Below are positions 29,755 to 41,343 of a DNA stretch of 64,000 bases, piece after piece. Position 1 is the first letter of the stretch, and the number at the start of each line of letters is the position of its first letter. The stretch covers positions 372,001 to 436,000 of the forward strand of contig NZ_MRZJ01000001.1 of assembly GCF_002994445.1 (NCBI RefSeq), given 5' to 3'. This DNA is from Staphylococcus simulans. Lineage in GTDB: Bacteria > Bacillota > Bacilli > Staphylococcales > Staphylococcaceae. The position numbers and the translations under genes were made by a program. The notes under the pieces were generated by a model. It saw nothing but the letters and a program-made list of their open reading frames with translations. It had not been told where the DNA came from and did no database searches.

Positions 29755-30914
29755 GAAGTGACCTCCTTGTTATATTGGAATAATAGATTTTCATAGTAAT
29801 CTGCAATTCTGATTAATTGTCCTTCATCAAAATTAAGTTTTGGTGTATGAAGACCATGTACCCAATCTTTGGCTTCATTTCTAATTCCTACAAATGCAAA
29901 ATAACTTGGCGCAATTTGACTGTAGAAGCTAAAGTCTTCACCGAATAAATAAGGTTTATCCATTTCAACCACATTAAAGTCTGCCGCTTTAAGTGCGCGA
30001 ACTACACCATCATGCAAGCTTGGATCATTGTAAGTAGGGGGATAACCTTCCTCGAATTTCACTTCGCAGTTAACACCAAATAATAATTGGACACTTTGTG
30101 CTATTTTAGTCATTTGATCCTTAACTGCTTGCAAATCATTCGTATCATACGTACGGATTGTACCTTCTAAATAACCATTGCTTGGTACAGTATTAATGGC
30201 TTCGCCAGCATTGAATCTTCCCATATGCACAATATTGCGTTGCAAACCGTTTAAGTGATATTGCTGAATTTGACCGACTTGATTTAATACATGCGTTAGA
30301 GCTTCTCCGCATGATTTGCCTTGTTCTTTATTTGCTACATGACTGGATTGTCCTTTTAAGAAGAAACGATACTCTGTTGCACTTGCTGTAATTTCTTCAT
30401 TTAAAATTGTCACAGTACCTTCATCATTGAAAGGCATCACATGTATACCGAATACTGCTTCAATCGGATAGTTATCAAACGCACCGGCTTTAATTAATCG
30501 ATTGGCACCGGCACCTGTTTCTTCAGCTGGTTGGAAAATAAAGACAACATTTTGCGGTAATTTGCCTTCATCATATAAAGCTTTGCAGCGTCTTACAAAC
30601 AACATTAGGGCAGTAGTATGTCCATCATGACCGCACGCATGCATAACATTTGCTTTGCTGCTTTTGAATGCTACTTCATTTTCCTCTTGAATAGGCAATG
30701 CATCAATATCTGCTCTGAAAGCCACTGTATGATCGCCATTACCTTGAAGGTAAGCAATCACACCAGTTTCTAATGGTCTTTCATAAGGAACACCGATAGA
30801 CTCTAAGAAAGCAATAAGATGTGCAGTTGTTTCATGTTCTTCTAAACTTAGTTCTGGGTTTTGATGCAAATGGCGACGATGTTCAGTTACAAATTCTAAT
30901 TCACTTTGTGTCAT
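29751..30914 (-). CDS. dapL: N-acetyl-L,L-diaminopimelate deacetylase (M20 family)
   Basis: Removes the acetyl group from N-acetyl-diaminopimelate in the acetylase branch of lysine synthesis. The 387-residue M20 metallopeptidase-fold protein has the zinc-site motifs [21 protein letters not shown] and [11 protein letters not shown], with the catalytic glutamates in EE, plus a C-terminal GEDFSFYSQ. Related sequences include hippurate and amino-acid hydrolases; position next to dapD decides the call. It overlaps the downstream alr by four bases. Confidence 0.88.
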   Translation of the reverse strand: MTQSELEFVTEHRRHLHQNPELSLEEHETTAHLIAFLESIGVPYERPLETGVIAYLQGNGDHTVAFRADIDALPIQEENEVAFKSSKANVMHACGHDGHTTALMLFVRRCKALYDEGKLPQNVVFIFQPAEETGAGANRLIKAGAFDNYPIEAVFGIHVMPFNDEGTVTILNEEITASATEYRFFLKGQSSHVANKEQGKSCGEALTHVLNQVGQIQQYHLNGLQRNIVHMGRFNAGEAINTVPSNGYLEGTIRTYDTNDLQAVKDQMTKIAQSVQLLFGVNCEVKFEEGYPPTYNDPSLHDGVVRALKAADFNVVEMDKPYLFGEDFSFYSQIAPSYFAFVGIRNEAKDWVHGLHTPKLNFDEGQLIRIADYYENLLFQYNKEVTS

Positions 30915-30948
30915 AATATCATTCCTTTTTAATACTCATAATATGTAT

Positions 30949-30994
30949 AAAAGGCGTATGTGATGCTTTGACGAACGCACACAATACGCCTTTT
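30949..30994 (-). other. Hairpin inside the lysine operon, between dapD and dapL
   Basis: AAAAGGCGTAT (30949-30959) pairs perfectly with ATACGCCTTTT (30984-30994). Read on the minus strand it is followed by TTTTATACAT. It could act as a partial terminator, an RNA-processing signal or a stability element that lowers expression of dapL-alr-lysA. Confidence 0.7.
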
Positions 30995-31031
30995 AAAATT
31001 CATTTTCTCTTATATTTTGCGCTTGTCCGAA

Positions 31032-31751
31032 TTAGTCATTTAATTTACGTAAAGCTGATACGATTTCACGTTTTGAATCTTCAACTTCAGATGTTTGTTT
31101 AATGACTTTGGCAGGTGTACCTGCTACAACTGCGCCTGCTGGTACGTCTTGCGTTACAATTGCGCCAGCCGCAACAATTGCACCTTCACCAACACGTACG
31201 CCTTCTAAAATTACGGCATTTGCACCGATTAATACATTATCTTCGATAACAACAGGGGATGCGCTTGGAGGTTCGATTACACCAGCAAGTACTGCACCTG
31301 CACCTACGTGTACATTTTTACCTGTTGTAGCTCTGCCGCCTAATGTTGCGTTCATATCAATCATTGTGCCTTCGCCGACAACTGCACCGATATTGATTGT
31401 CGCACCCATCATAACAACAGCGCCATCTTCGATAATTGCTTGTTCGCGGATGAATGCACCTGGTTCGATACGTGCATTTGTATTGCGTAAATCTTTTAAT
31501 GGAATTGCTGAATTGCGGCGATCCATTTCAATTTCTACATCTTCAATGTAGTTTTTATTTTCTTCATAGAATTTATCCCAATCGTCAGCTTCACAGAAAA
31601 TCACTTTTGAATTTTCGCTGCCGAATACTTTGAATGATTCAGGGTAGCTCACTTGTCCTAGAGCACCGTTAATATATACTTTTAGTGGTGTTGATTTCTT
31701 CGCATCACTAATATATTGAATAATTTCTTCTGCCGTTAAATCTTTTGCCAT
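31032..31751 (-). CDS. dapD: Tetrahydrodipicolinate N-acetyltransferase
   Basis: Acetylates tetrahydrodipicolinate, starting the acetyl branch. The 239-residue protein has an N-terminal helical domain ([22 protein letters not shown]) and a left-handed beta-helix of hexapeptide repeats (about 95-215, e.g. [19 protein letters not shown] and [13 protein letters not shown]). This length and N-terminus fit the acetyl (DapH-type) enzyme of Gram-positives rather than the longer succinyl-transferase DapD. GAGGAGAT precedes the ATG. Confidence 0.93.
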   Translation of the reverse strand: MAKDLTAEEIIQYISDAKKSTPLKVYINGALGQVSYPESFKVFGSENSKVIFCEADDWDKFYEENKNYIEDVEIEMDRRNSAIPLKDLRNTNARIEPGAFIREQAIIEDGAVVMMGATINIGAVVGEGTMIDMNATLGGRATTGKNVHVGAGAVLAGVIEPPSASPVVIEDNVLIGANAVILEGVRVGEGAIVAAGAIVTQDVPAGAVVAGTPAKVIKQTSEVEDSKREIVSALRKLND

Positions 31752-31775
31752 TACTGGTTCATCTCCTCTGTTTAA

Positions 31776-32503
31776 TTAATTATTTAAATTGTCAAATGTA
31801 TAATACCCATTTGATTTTGTAACCAATCGTTCTGCTGCTTTAATTGCGCCGTTCGCAAAGATATCTTTAGATTGTGCACGGTGAGTTAATTCGATTGTTT
31901 CATCGACACCTGCAAATAATACTTCATGTTCCCCGACAATTGTACCGCCGCGTACTGCACTGATACCGATATCTTCAGGTTTTCTTCGTTCAGTCGTTTG
32001 TGAACGATCATATACAGGATTGACTTCATCTTTTACTTCTTTAATAACATCTAATAATTTAATCAATGTACCGCTTGGTGCATCTACTTTTTTATTATGA
32101 TGTGCTTCAATTAATTCAATATCATAGCCTTGTAATAGAGGTACGGCTAACTCTAATAGTTTCGTCATTACATGAATGCCGTAACTCATATTTGCACTGA
32201 AGAATACAGGCATATTTTCACTAAGTTCTTTTAATTTCGCAATGATTTTTTCTTTTTCTCCTGTTGTCGCAACAACAACCGGTAATTTGAAATCTTGATC
32301 TAATAACGGTAATAACAATTCCGGATTAGAAAAGTCGATTGCGACTTCAGCATCTTTTGCCTCGCTGATTTGATTGAAAGCAGGGTAGGGGTAATTGCTG
32401 TCTGGATCAGGAACAATAATCCCTGTAATTTCATGACCTTGCTCTTCAGCTAATCTAGCTACACGTTGGTTCATTGCACCATATCCGATTAATAAAATTT
32501 TCA

Positions 32504-32504
<1 letters not shown>
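31776..32504 (-). CDS. dapB: 4-hydroxy-tetrahydrodipicolinate reductase
   Basis: Reduces hydroxy-tetrahydrodipicolinate to tetrahydrodipicolinate with NAD(P)H. The 242-residue protein has an N-terminal nucleotide-binding [16 protein letters not shown], and the signature [21 protein letters not shown] with the catalytic histidine pair and lysine. Its start overlaps the dapA stop by one base (TAATG), giving tight coupling. Confidence 0.95.
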
Positions 32505-34379
<1,875 letters not shown>

Positions 34380-34461
34380 ATTTAATTCACTCCATATTAT
34401 TATTTTAGGAAGGCTCTGTTAATCCTTCTCGTACTTCTGATTCTAGATGCGATCGAATTGA

Positions 34462-35664
34462 TTAAATATCAAATGTTTCATAAAGTTCTTTAACTGCACG
34501 TTCTCCATTTTCAGCATCAATAACATATGAAATACTGATTTCAGATGTTGTCGTCTGATAAAATGGAATCTTTGCATTAATCAAACTGATGAAAGCTTTA
34601 GATGCAACGCCAGATATATCTCTCATTCCTGACCCAATCAATGAAATTTTAGCGTAAGCATCATTTAATTTGAAGTCTAAAGCTTGGTAACTTTCTGACA
34701 ATTTATCAAAAATGCTTTGGATTTGCGTTAAATCTGTATCTTTAATTGTGAATGAAAGCTGCAAGCCTTCAACATTTACAATTTGCGAAATCATATCGAC
34801 GTTGACTTGACCCACTTCTAATTCTGTAAACAAGTCCGTTAATAGTTGATTGTCTGATAGGGGATAGCTGATAGTGACATGCATCATGTTTCTATCCAAC
34901 GCTACACCTGTAACTGCTTTTTTCTCTAATAATTCTGTTTGTGACATAATCCACGTTCCTTCCACATTTGATAAAGTTCTTCCTAAATACAATGGAATGT
35001 TGTAATTATTGGCCAATTCCACACTTCGTGTTTCTAAAACCCCAGCACCAAGTGCACTCATTTCCATCATTTCTTCGTAAGAAACAAAGCTTAACCGCTT
35101 AGCATCTTTATAAATTCTAGGGTCGGTAGCATATACACCGTCTACATCTGTATAAATTTCACACGGTGTATCATTCGCTGCAGCAAGCGCAACAGCGGTT
35201 GTATCAGATCCGCCTCTGCCTAGAGTTGTCAGTTCGAATTCATCGTTGATGCCTTGGAATCCTGCTACAACTAAAACATCATTCGTTTCAAATGCCTTAT
35301 CAAAAGTCTCTGGATTGATTTCTGCAATCTTACTTTTCAGATGATGTCCAACTGTTTTAATTCCGGCTTGATAACCTGTCATTGCTCTGGCATTCACCCC
35401 AATATCATTGAGTACCATAGACAAATAGGAAACCGTTTGCTGTTCGCCAGTGGTTAATAAGAGGGCGAGCTCTTGTTGTTTCGGTGCACTGGTAAGCGCA
35501 GCTACATTTTCCATTAATTGGTCAGTTGTTTTTCCCATTGCACTGACCACGACAATTAATTGTTCGTCATTATTTATTCTTTCTTTCAGCATTTCAGCAA
35601 TATTTTTAATTTTCGTAAAATCACTGACAGACGAACCGCCGAATTTTAAAACACTTCTCTTCAT
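34462..35664 (-). CDS. lysC: Aspartokinase
   Basis: Phosphorylates aspartate, the entry step of the pathway. The 400-residue protein has the kinase signature LKFGGSSVSD, VVAGFQGINDEFELTTLGRGGSDTTAVALA and DVDGVYATDPR. Two C-terminal ACT regions follow (about 270-400) that usually sense lysine (and threonine in some types). It is the first gene of the lysine operon, directly behind a lysine riboswitch, so both RNA-level and allosteric feedback control are expected. Confidence 0.96.
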   Translation of the reverse strand: MKRSVLKFGGSSVSDFTKIKNIAEMLKERINNDEQLIVVVSAMGKTTDQLMENVAALTSAPKQQELALLLTTGEQQTVSYLSMVLNDIGVNARAMTGYQAGIKTVGHHLKSKIAEINPETFDKAFETNDVLVVAGFQGINDEFELTTLGRGGSDTTAVALAAANDTPCEIYTDVDGVYATDPRIYKDAKRLSFVSYEEMMEMSALGAGVLETRSVELANNYNIPLYLGRTLSNVEGTWIMSQTELLEKKAVTGVALDRNMMHVTISYPLSDNQLLTDLFTELEVGQVNVDMISQIVNVEGLQLSFTIKDTDLTQIQSIFDKLSESYQALDFKLNDAYAKISLIGSGMRDISGVASKAFISLINAKIPFYQTTTSEISISYVIDAENGERAVKELYETFDI

Positions 35665-35708
35665 TCTATACTTATCCTCCTCAATTATCGGGGGAGAATC
35701 ACATATAT

Positions 35709-35944
35709 AAAAAAAGCAAGTCCGGAATGCGAACTTGCTTTTTTTATATACAAGTGATGCACTCCATTATTTGATAATAATGACAGACCCTTAGCTCTTA
35801 ACCTGAAAGTCCAACAATCATAACTCTGCATTTATGATCATTTCGGCATCTCACCCTTTCATTGCCAACTGCGACAGACAGTCTTTAAAGCAATTACTGA
35901 TGATTGATGCGCCTCATCAAAAAACTATTCAATTAATTAGTATG
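35709..35944 (-). promoter_or_regulatory. Lysine riboswitch (L box) with transcription terminator
   Basis: Read on the minus strand, the leader contains the L-box core elements TTGATGAGGCGCATCAATC and CATCAGTAATTGC near the 5' end. TCGCAGTTGGCAATGAAAGG and GGGTGAGATGCCGAAATG come next, then a long pairing back through 35770. It ends in a terminator stem at 35709-35745, AAAAAAAGCAAGT against ACTTGCTTTTTTT. Lysine binding should favour the terminator and stop lysC transcription. Start predicted near 35944. Confidence 0.92.
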
Positions 35945-35950
35945 TATCAC

Positions 35951-35979
35951 ATTATACATAGTTCTAATAGGGATGTAAA
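35951..35979 (-). promoter_or_regulatory. Sigma-A promoter of the lysine operon
   Basis: TTTACA (35979-35974), a 17-base spacer and TATAAT (35956-35951) on the minus strand, immediately ahead of the riboswitch. Confidence 0.85.
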
Positions 35980-36133
35980 CCAGAAATTTAAGATTTTTGG
36001 AAATTTACAGAAAAAAACCTAAATTCTGAACTTATTTACTAATTAAGTGTAATTTATACTTTGATACTTTCATTGTCTGTTATCAAATCAACTGTTATAC
36101 AGTATAAATAGACAGTTCTATCTGCTTTAAACA

Positions 36134-36167
36134 TAAAAAGGGAAGTTAAAGCTATACTTTAACTCCC
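36134..36167 (-). terminator. Terminator after the ABC-F gene
   Basis: On the minus strand, GGGAGTTAAAG (36167-36157) pairs with CTTTAACTTCCC (36151-36140) with one bulged base, then TTTTTATG. Confidence 0.85.
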
Positions 36168-36189
36168 AAAATTAAATTTATATCGAATT

Positions 36190-37789
36190 TTAGTTTAATA
36201 CACCAGTTTCTTTTAAGTATTCTTCATAACTGATTTCTTTAGAAACAGCGCCTTTTGGATTTAAGTCGATCACACGGTTTGCGATTGTGTTGATAAACTC
36301 AAAGTCATGAGATGTGAAGATAATTGAACCTTTAAATGATTTCAATCCATCATTGACTGCTGTAATACTTTCTAAGTCTAAGTGGTTTGTCGGCTCATCC
36401 ATTAACAATACGTTAGCACTTGAAAGCATCATTTTACTTAACATACAGCGTACTTTCTCTCCACCTGAAAGCACATTCGCTTTTTTCTTAACTTCTTCGC
36501 CGCTGAATAACATACGGCCTAAGAAACCGCGTAAGAATGTTTCAGTTTGTTCATCTTCAGGTGCATATTGACGCAGCCAATCTACTAATGTCAGATTAAC
36601 ACCTTCGAAGTATTCAGAGTTGTCTTTAGGGAAGTACGTTTGAGATGTTGTCACACCCCATTTAACTGTACCTTCGTCTGGTTCCATTTCTCCAGCTAAA
36701 ATTTTCAGCAATGTTGTCTTCGCAATTTCGCTGTCACCAACAAGTACTGCTTTATCATTAGGATTCATAGTGAATGAAATATTATCTAATACTTTTTCAC
36801 CATCAATTGTTTTTGATACATTTTCAACGAATAATAAATCATTACCGATTTCACGTTCTGGCGTGAACTTAACGAATGGGTAACGACGTGATGATGGTTG
36901 AATATCATCTAATTCGATTTTTTCTAATTGTTTCTTACGGCTTGTTGCTTGTTTAGATTTAGAAGCGTTGGCAGAGAAACGTGCAATGAAGTCTTGCAGT
37001 TCTTTGATTTTTCTTCTTTTTCTTATTTTGTTCTTGCGCCATTTTTTGAGCAAGCTGACTTGATTGATACCAGAAGTCGTAGTTTCCGACATAAACTTTG
37101 ATTTTGCCGAAGTCTAAGTCAGCAATATGTGTACACACATTATTTAAGAAGTGACGGTCGTGGGAAACAACGATAACTGTATTTTCAAAGTTGATTAAGA
37201 AGTCTTCTAACCAGCTGATTGCCGGAATGTCTAAACCGTTGGTAGGCTCATCAAGTAATAATACATCTGGTTCGCCGAATAAACTTTGTGCAAGCAAGAC
37301 TTTAACTTTTTGGTTGTTTTCTAACTCAGACATCTTTTTGTCATGCAAGTCTGCAGGAATACCTAAACCAGAAAGCAGGGTAGCTGCATCTGCTTCAGCA
37401 TTCCAACCGTTCATTTCTGCGAATTCACCTTCGAGTTCTGCTGCGCGAATACCATCTTCATCACTGAAGTCTGGTTTCATATAAATTTCGTCTTTTTCTT
37501 TCATTACTTCGAATAAACGCTCGTGACCTTTAATAACTACATCTAGTACGCGTTCATCTTCATAAGCGAAGTGATCTTGTTTTAAGATCGCAAGTCTTTC
37601 ATTTTTGCCCATAGAAACATGGCCAGTTTGTGAATCTAATTCACCAGATAGAATTTTTAAGAAAGTAGATTTACCTGCACCGTTTGCACCAATCAAACCA
37701 TAGCAATTACCTTCTGTAAATTTGATATTTACATCTTCAAACAATTTACGATCGCCAAATCGCAAACTTACATCAGTAACTTGTAACAT
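36190..37789 (-). pseudogene. ABC-F ATPase, split by a frameshift in an A-rich tract
   Basis: Two overlapping open frames together make one ABC-F protein of about 530 residues. The 5' frame (37789-36959) holds the first ATPase domain (Walker A GANGAGKST, Walker B LLLDEPTNGLD, H-loop VVSHDRHF). The 3' frame continues from the linker FIARFSANASKSKQATSRKKQLEKIEL into the second domain (LSGGEKVR, LLMDEPTNHLD). The frame changes in the A-rich linker near 37000-37030, a net loss of two bases relative to the S. aureus coding sequence as I recall it, possibly one A from each of two A runs. Both halves are otherwise intact, so this is a very recent mutation, a sequencing error or slippage. Degenerate ABC motifs (ELENNQKVKV in domain 1, GDSEIAKTT in domain 2) are, as far as I recall, normal for this staphylococcal subfamily. 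The cellular role is probably ribosome-associated. Confidence 0.85.
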
Positions 37790-37971
37790 GAATTTCCTCC
37801 ATTAATAGATATTTCTAACGCATGAATTATACCACATTAACGCTTTCCTTTCGATATAAGGCGTTTATTTACTCATTTTCTTCTATTATACAAGGAATCG
37901 ATAGAACTTCTGTCTATACAAAAGGCTGGCATGTTATAATGTTTCTAATACAGAAAGTGGAAGGAGTTATT

Positions 37972-38880
37972 ATGGCTTTAAAAGATAACGATATTATTGG
38001 ATCAATTGAATTTCTCAAAGTAGCAGGTTTGAACGGTTCAACTTACCAATTAGAAGGCCCGAATGGCGAAGAAGTAAAACTGAATCAATCAGAAGTAAAT
38101 GAAGAAGATGAATTAGAAATAGGTGAGGAATACAGTTTCTTCATTTATCCTAACCGTTCCGGCGATTTATTTGCGACACAAAACATGCCGGACATCACAA
38201 CTACAAAATATGACTATGTCAAAGTATTAAAAACAGACCGCGACGGCGCAAAAGTAGATGCAGGATTGCCTAGAGAAGTATTAATCCCTTGGGAAGACCT
38301 TCCAAAAGTAAAATCACTATGGCCTCAAAACGGCGACTATGTTTTAGCAACACTAAGAATCGACAGTGAAAAGCAAATGTTTGCTCGACTTGCATCAGAA
38401 ACTATTGTCAGCCAAATGTACACGCCGATTCATGATGACTCAATGCAAAACCAAATGGTAGAAGCAAGACCGTACCGTGTATTAAAAATAGGGAGTTTCT
38501 TACTTTCTAAAGACGGATACAAAATTTTCGTGCACGAAAGTGAAAGAAAAGCAGAACCGAGATTAGGGGAAGCTGTTGAAGTACGAATCATCGGGCACAA
38601 TGAAAAAGGCGAACTGAACGGATCATTCTTGCCGTTTGCGCATGAACGTTTAGATGACGATGGCCAAGTCATCTTTGACCTATTAGTAGAATATGATGGC
38701 GAGCTGCCGTTTTGGGATAAATCCAGCCCTGAAGCTATCAAAGAAGTTTTCAATATGAGCAAAGGTGCATTCAAACGTGCAATCGGTCATTTATATAAGA
38801 AGAAAATCATTGATATTGAAACAGGTAAAATCAGCTTAACGAAAAAAGGCGAAGCAATTGCCCAATCAGAAGAACAATAA
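37972..38880 (+). CDS. cvfB: Conserved virulence factor B, S1-domain RNA-binding protein
   Basis: A 302-residue protein of the CvfB/YitL family: three S1-like RNA-binding domains followed by a winged helix (about 225-295; SSPEAIKEVFNMSKGAFKRAIGHLYKKKII, key part FNMSKGAFKRAIGHLYK). In S. aureus CvfB binds RNA and affects virulence factor levels. I chose the ATG at 37972, which has GGAAGGAG 7 bases upstream; the longer frame adds 50 residues of non-homologous sequence that includes a TATAAT promoter element at 37935-37940. It is transcribed divergently from the ABC-F gene. Confidence 0.93.
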   Translation: MALKDNDIIGSIEFLKVAGLNGSTYQLEGPNGEEVKLNQSEVNEEDELEIGEEYSFFIYPNRSGDLFATQNMPDITTTKYDYVKVLKTDRDGAKVDAGLPREVLIPWEDLPKVKSLWPQNGDYVLATLRIDSEKQMFARLASETIVSQMYTPIHDDSMQNQMVEARPYRVLKIGSFLLSKDGYKIFVHESERKAEPRLGEAVEVRIIGHNEKGELNGSFLPFAHERLDDDGQVIFDLLVEYDGELPFWDKSSPEAIKEVFNMSKGAFKRAIGHLYKKKIIDIETGKISLTKKGEAIAQSEEQ

Positions 38881-38895
38881 AATATGTAAGGTGTT

Positions 38896-38927
38896 AAAAA
38901 CTAGGGTAATCGTATCCTAGTTTTTTC
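38896..38927 (+). terminator. Terminator of cvfB
   Basis: AAAAACTAGG (38896-38905) pairs with CCTAGTTTTT (38916-38925), followed by T. Confidence 0.92.
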
Positions 38928-39298
38928 TTTTTGTTGTAACACCTCTGTAAAAAAAGCCCTCAAAATCATATCTTCTGCGATATATACGGATCTTATCAAG
39001 ATAATTTCTAGGCAAACGCAAATTTTTCCAAAAAAATTTTGATGAAATTCGCGTTGAGCTTTTATGAAAGTAATATTAACGAAATATTAAAACGTTGTTA
39101 TGACAAGGTTTATGAGCCGTTTGTTAACTTTGTAAAGATTGTAAATTTAAAATTCGTTCGCATTAATGATTTATTTACAATTCCTCTATTTGTAATTAAC
39201 AATCCATATGTAATATAGGTGTTGAAAGTAATTACATACAGCTTGAGCACACATAACTCTTAACGCTCAAATGTTTATTTTTAGGAGGATTTCTTATC
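38928..39298 (+). promoter_or_regulatory. pst operon control region with PhoP-box-like repeats
   Basis: No gene here. On the minus strand, three TTWACA hexamers repeat at a 9-base period (+ strand TGTTAA 39122-39127, TGTAAA 39131-39136, TGTAAA 39140-39145), resembling the TTAACA direct repeats bound by PhoP in Bacillus. Further TTTACA and TTAACA copies occur on the + strand around 39174-39202. A TTGAGC...GCTCAA hairpin lies in the leader at about 39243-39270. AGGAGG precedes the pstS start. PhoP control is inferred. Confidence 0.45.
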
Positions 39299-40246
39299 AT
39301 GAAAAAATGGCAAGTTTTAGGTACTACAGTAATTGGAGCTTCATTATTATTAGGCGCATGTGGCAACGGTAGTAACGGCGGAAGCAGCGACGGTGGCGGA
39401 AGCAAGGACAAAGAAGTAAAAGGCGAAGTAAAAGGCGACGGTTCTTCAACTGTAGGACCAATTATTGAAATTTTAAATGAGAAATTTGCTCAAAAATATC
39501 CGAACGTTACAGTTTCATCAAGTACTTCTGGTACTGGCGGCGGTTTTGAAAAATTCATCGCTGGCGAAACTGATTTCTCAAACGCTTCAAGACCAATCAA
39601 ACCAGAAGAGAAAAAGAAATTAGAAGAGAAAAGCATCAAATACACAGAATGGAAAATTGCTAAAGACGGCGTAACAATCGCAGTTAACAAAGACAACGAC
39701 TTCGTTAAAGAATTAACTGTAGATGAATTGAAAAAAATCTATTCTGGTCAAGCTAAAACTTGGAAAGATGTAAACCCTAAATTCCCTGCAAAAGAAATCA
39801 AAGCATTCTCACCAGACCAATCACATGGTACTTACGATTTCTTCAGTGAAGAAGTTATGAACAAACAAGATATCAAAGCTGAGAAAAACGCTGATACAAA
39901 CGTAATCGTACAATCAGTTAAAAACAATAAAAATGGTGTTGGTTACTTCGGTTACAACTTCTACGAACAAAACAAAGACTCATTAAAAGAAGTTAAAATC
40001 AAAGGTAAAGACGGTAAATCAATCGAGCCTACTAAGAAAACTATCCAAGATGGATCTTACGCTCTAAGCCGTGACTTATACATCTACACTAGCGACAAAA
40101 AATTAAAAGACAACAAAGCATTCAGCACATTCATTAAATTCGTATTAGAAGATAAAGGTAAATCAGCAGAAAAAGCTGGTTACGTAGCATTACCTGAAAA
40201 AACTTATGATGAGCAACTTAAAAAATTAGAAGAATCAACTAAATAA
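39299..40246 (+). CDS. pstS: Phosphate-binding lipoprotein of the Pst importer
   Basis: A 315-residue extracytoplasmic phosphate receptor tethered to the membrane. The lipobox LLGAC places the lipidated cysteine at C21, followed by a Gly/Ser-rich linker (about 22-42). Phosphate-loop features are [38 protein letters not shown] (key parts SGTGGGF and SNASRPI) and [12 protein letters not shown]. It is followed by a hairpin and then pstC, so PstS can be made in excess over the membrane parts. Confidence 0.96.
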   Translation: MKKWQVLGTTVIGASLLLGACGNGSNGGSSDGGGSKDKEVKGEVKGDGSSTVGPIIEILNEKFAQKYPNVTVSSSTSGTGGGFEKFIAGETDFSNASRPIKPEEKKKLEEKSIKYTEWKIAKDGVTIAVNKDNDFVKELTVDELKKIYSGQAKTWKDVNPKFPAKEIKAFSPDQSHGTYDFFSEEVMNKQDIKAEKNADTNVIVQSVKNNKNGVGYFGYNFYEQNKDSLKEVKIKGKDGKSIEPTKKTIQDGSYALSRDLYIYTSDKKLKDNKAFSTFIKFVLEDKGKSAEKAGYVALPEKTYDEQLKKLEESTK

Positions 40247-40314
40247 TCACAGCACTACTCAAGTTGAACATCAATAAGCAGTAAGATTTTATATCTTACA
40301 CTCAATATGCACTT

Positions 40315-40342
40315 GTCCACCCGAGCTGTGTCTCGGGTGGAC
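40315..40342 (+). other. GC-rich hairpin between pstS and pstC
   Basis: A perfect 11-bp stem, GTCCACCCGAG (40315-40325) with CTCGGGTGGAC (40332-40342), loop of six. The following bases (TTGTTTAAAAATAC) are a weak T tract, so it is probably a partial terminator or an mRNA 3' stabiliser that raises PstS relative to PstCAB. Confidence 0.8.
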
Positions 40343-40415
40343 TTGTTTAAAAATACTAATACACAATTTAATTTAGAATAACTTATTATTTTTCCAAGGG
40401 AAGGAAGAAAGGATT

Positions 40416-41342
40416 ATGAAATCTCAACAAAATGTGAGAGAGATGATTGCCAACAACCAAAGAAAGAAAAAAGGCTTCAGTGATAAATTCGTTCCAATTA
40501 TTTTAGCGATTATCGCAGTCATATCGATTTTAACAACGATTGGTATTCTCTTCACTCTATTAACAGAAACAATTACATTTTTCACACGTGTTTCAATCAC
40601 AGAATTCTTATTCACTAAAGAATGGAACCCATTCTCAAGCAGTCCTAAATATGGTATTTGGGCATTAATCTTAGGTACTTTGAAAGTTACAGTAATTGCA
40701 ACATTATTTGCAGTACCGATCGGATTAGGCGCAGCAATTTACCTTAGCGAATATGCAACAGACAGAATGCGTAAAATCATTAAACCAGTTCTTGAAATTT
40801 TAGCAGGGATTCCGACAATCGTATTCGGTTTCTTCGCATTAACTTTCGTAACACCATTGTTACGTTCGATTTTCCCAGAGCTCGGAAGCTTTAACTCAAT
40901 TTCACCAGGGCTTGTAGTAGGGGTTATGATTATCCCGTTAATCACAAGTTTAAGTGAAGATGCAATGGCTTCTGTACCGAACAAAATCCGTGAAGGTGCG
41001 TTAGGTTTAGGCGCAACAAAATTCGAAGTATCAACTAAAGTCGTATTACCGGCAGCTATCTCTGGTATTGTTGCTTCAATCGTATTAGCGATTTCAAGAG
41101 CAATCGGTGAAACAATGATCGTATCTTTAGCCGCAGGTTCTACACCAGACTCAACATTTAAATTAACTGGTTCAATCCAAACAATGACAGGTTATATCGT
41201 ACAAGTAGCAACAGGTGATGCTACGTTCGGTTCTGATATTTATTACAGTATTTATGCAGTAGGGTTCACACTCTTCCTCTTCACACTAGTAATGAATTTA
41301 ATCTCTCAATGGATTTCAAAACGTTTCAGGGAGGAGTATTAA
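40416..41342 (+). CDS. pstC: Phosphate ABC transporter permease PstC
   Basis: A 308-residue membrane permease with six predicted helices. The EAA loop ALGLGATKFEVSTKVVLPAAISGIVAS contacts the ATPase PstB (key part GATKFEV...LPAAISGI), and PIGLGAAIYLSEYA is typical of PstC. GGAAGG precedes its ATG. The stop is one base before pstA, so the two permeases are coupled. Confidence 0.95.
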   Translation: MKSQQNVREMIANNQRKKKGFSDKFVPIILAIIAVISILTTIGILFTLLTETITFFTRVSITEFLFTKEWNPFSSSPKYGIWALILGTLKVTVIATLFAVPIGLGAAIYLSEYATDRMRKIIKPVLEILAGIPTIVFGFFALTFVTPLLRSIFPELGSFNSISPGLVVGVMIIPLITSLSEDAMASVPNKIREGALGLGATKFEVSTKVVLPAAISGIVASIVLAISRAIGETMIVSLAAGSTPDSTFKLTGSIQTMTGYIVQVATGDATFGSDIYYSIYAVGFTLFLFTLVMNLISQWISKRFREEY

Positions 41343-41343
41343 G

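Noticed and set aside
31102..31551. 149-codon antisense frame over dapD
   Set aside because: Arises from the hexapeptide repeat codons of dapD; Thr/Ala/Pro-rich with no ribosome-binding site or homology.
35834..36022. 62-codon frame opposite the lysC leader
   Set aside because: Lies on the lysine riboswitch and its promoter, opposite strand.
37822..37971. N-terminal extension of cvfB by 50 residues
   Set aside because: Contains a TATAAT element, lacks homology and has no ribosome-binding site; the ATG at 37972 has a strong one.
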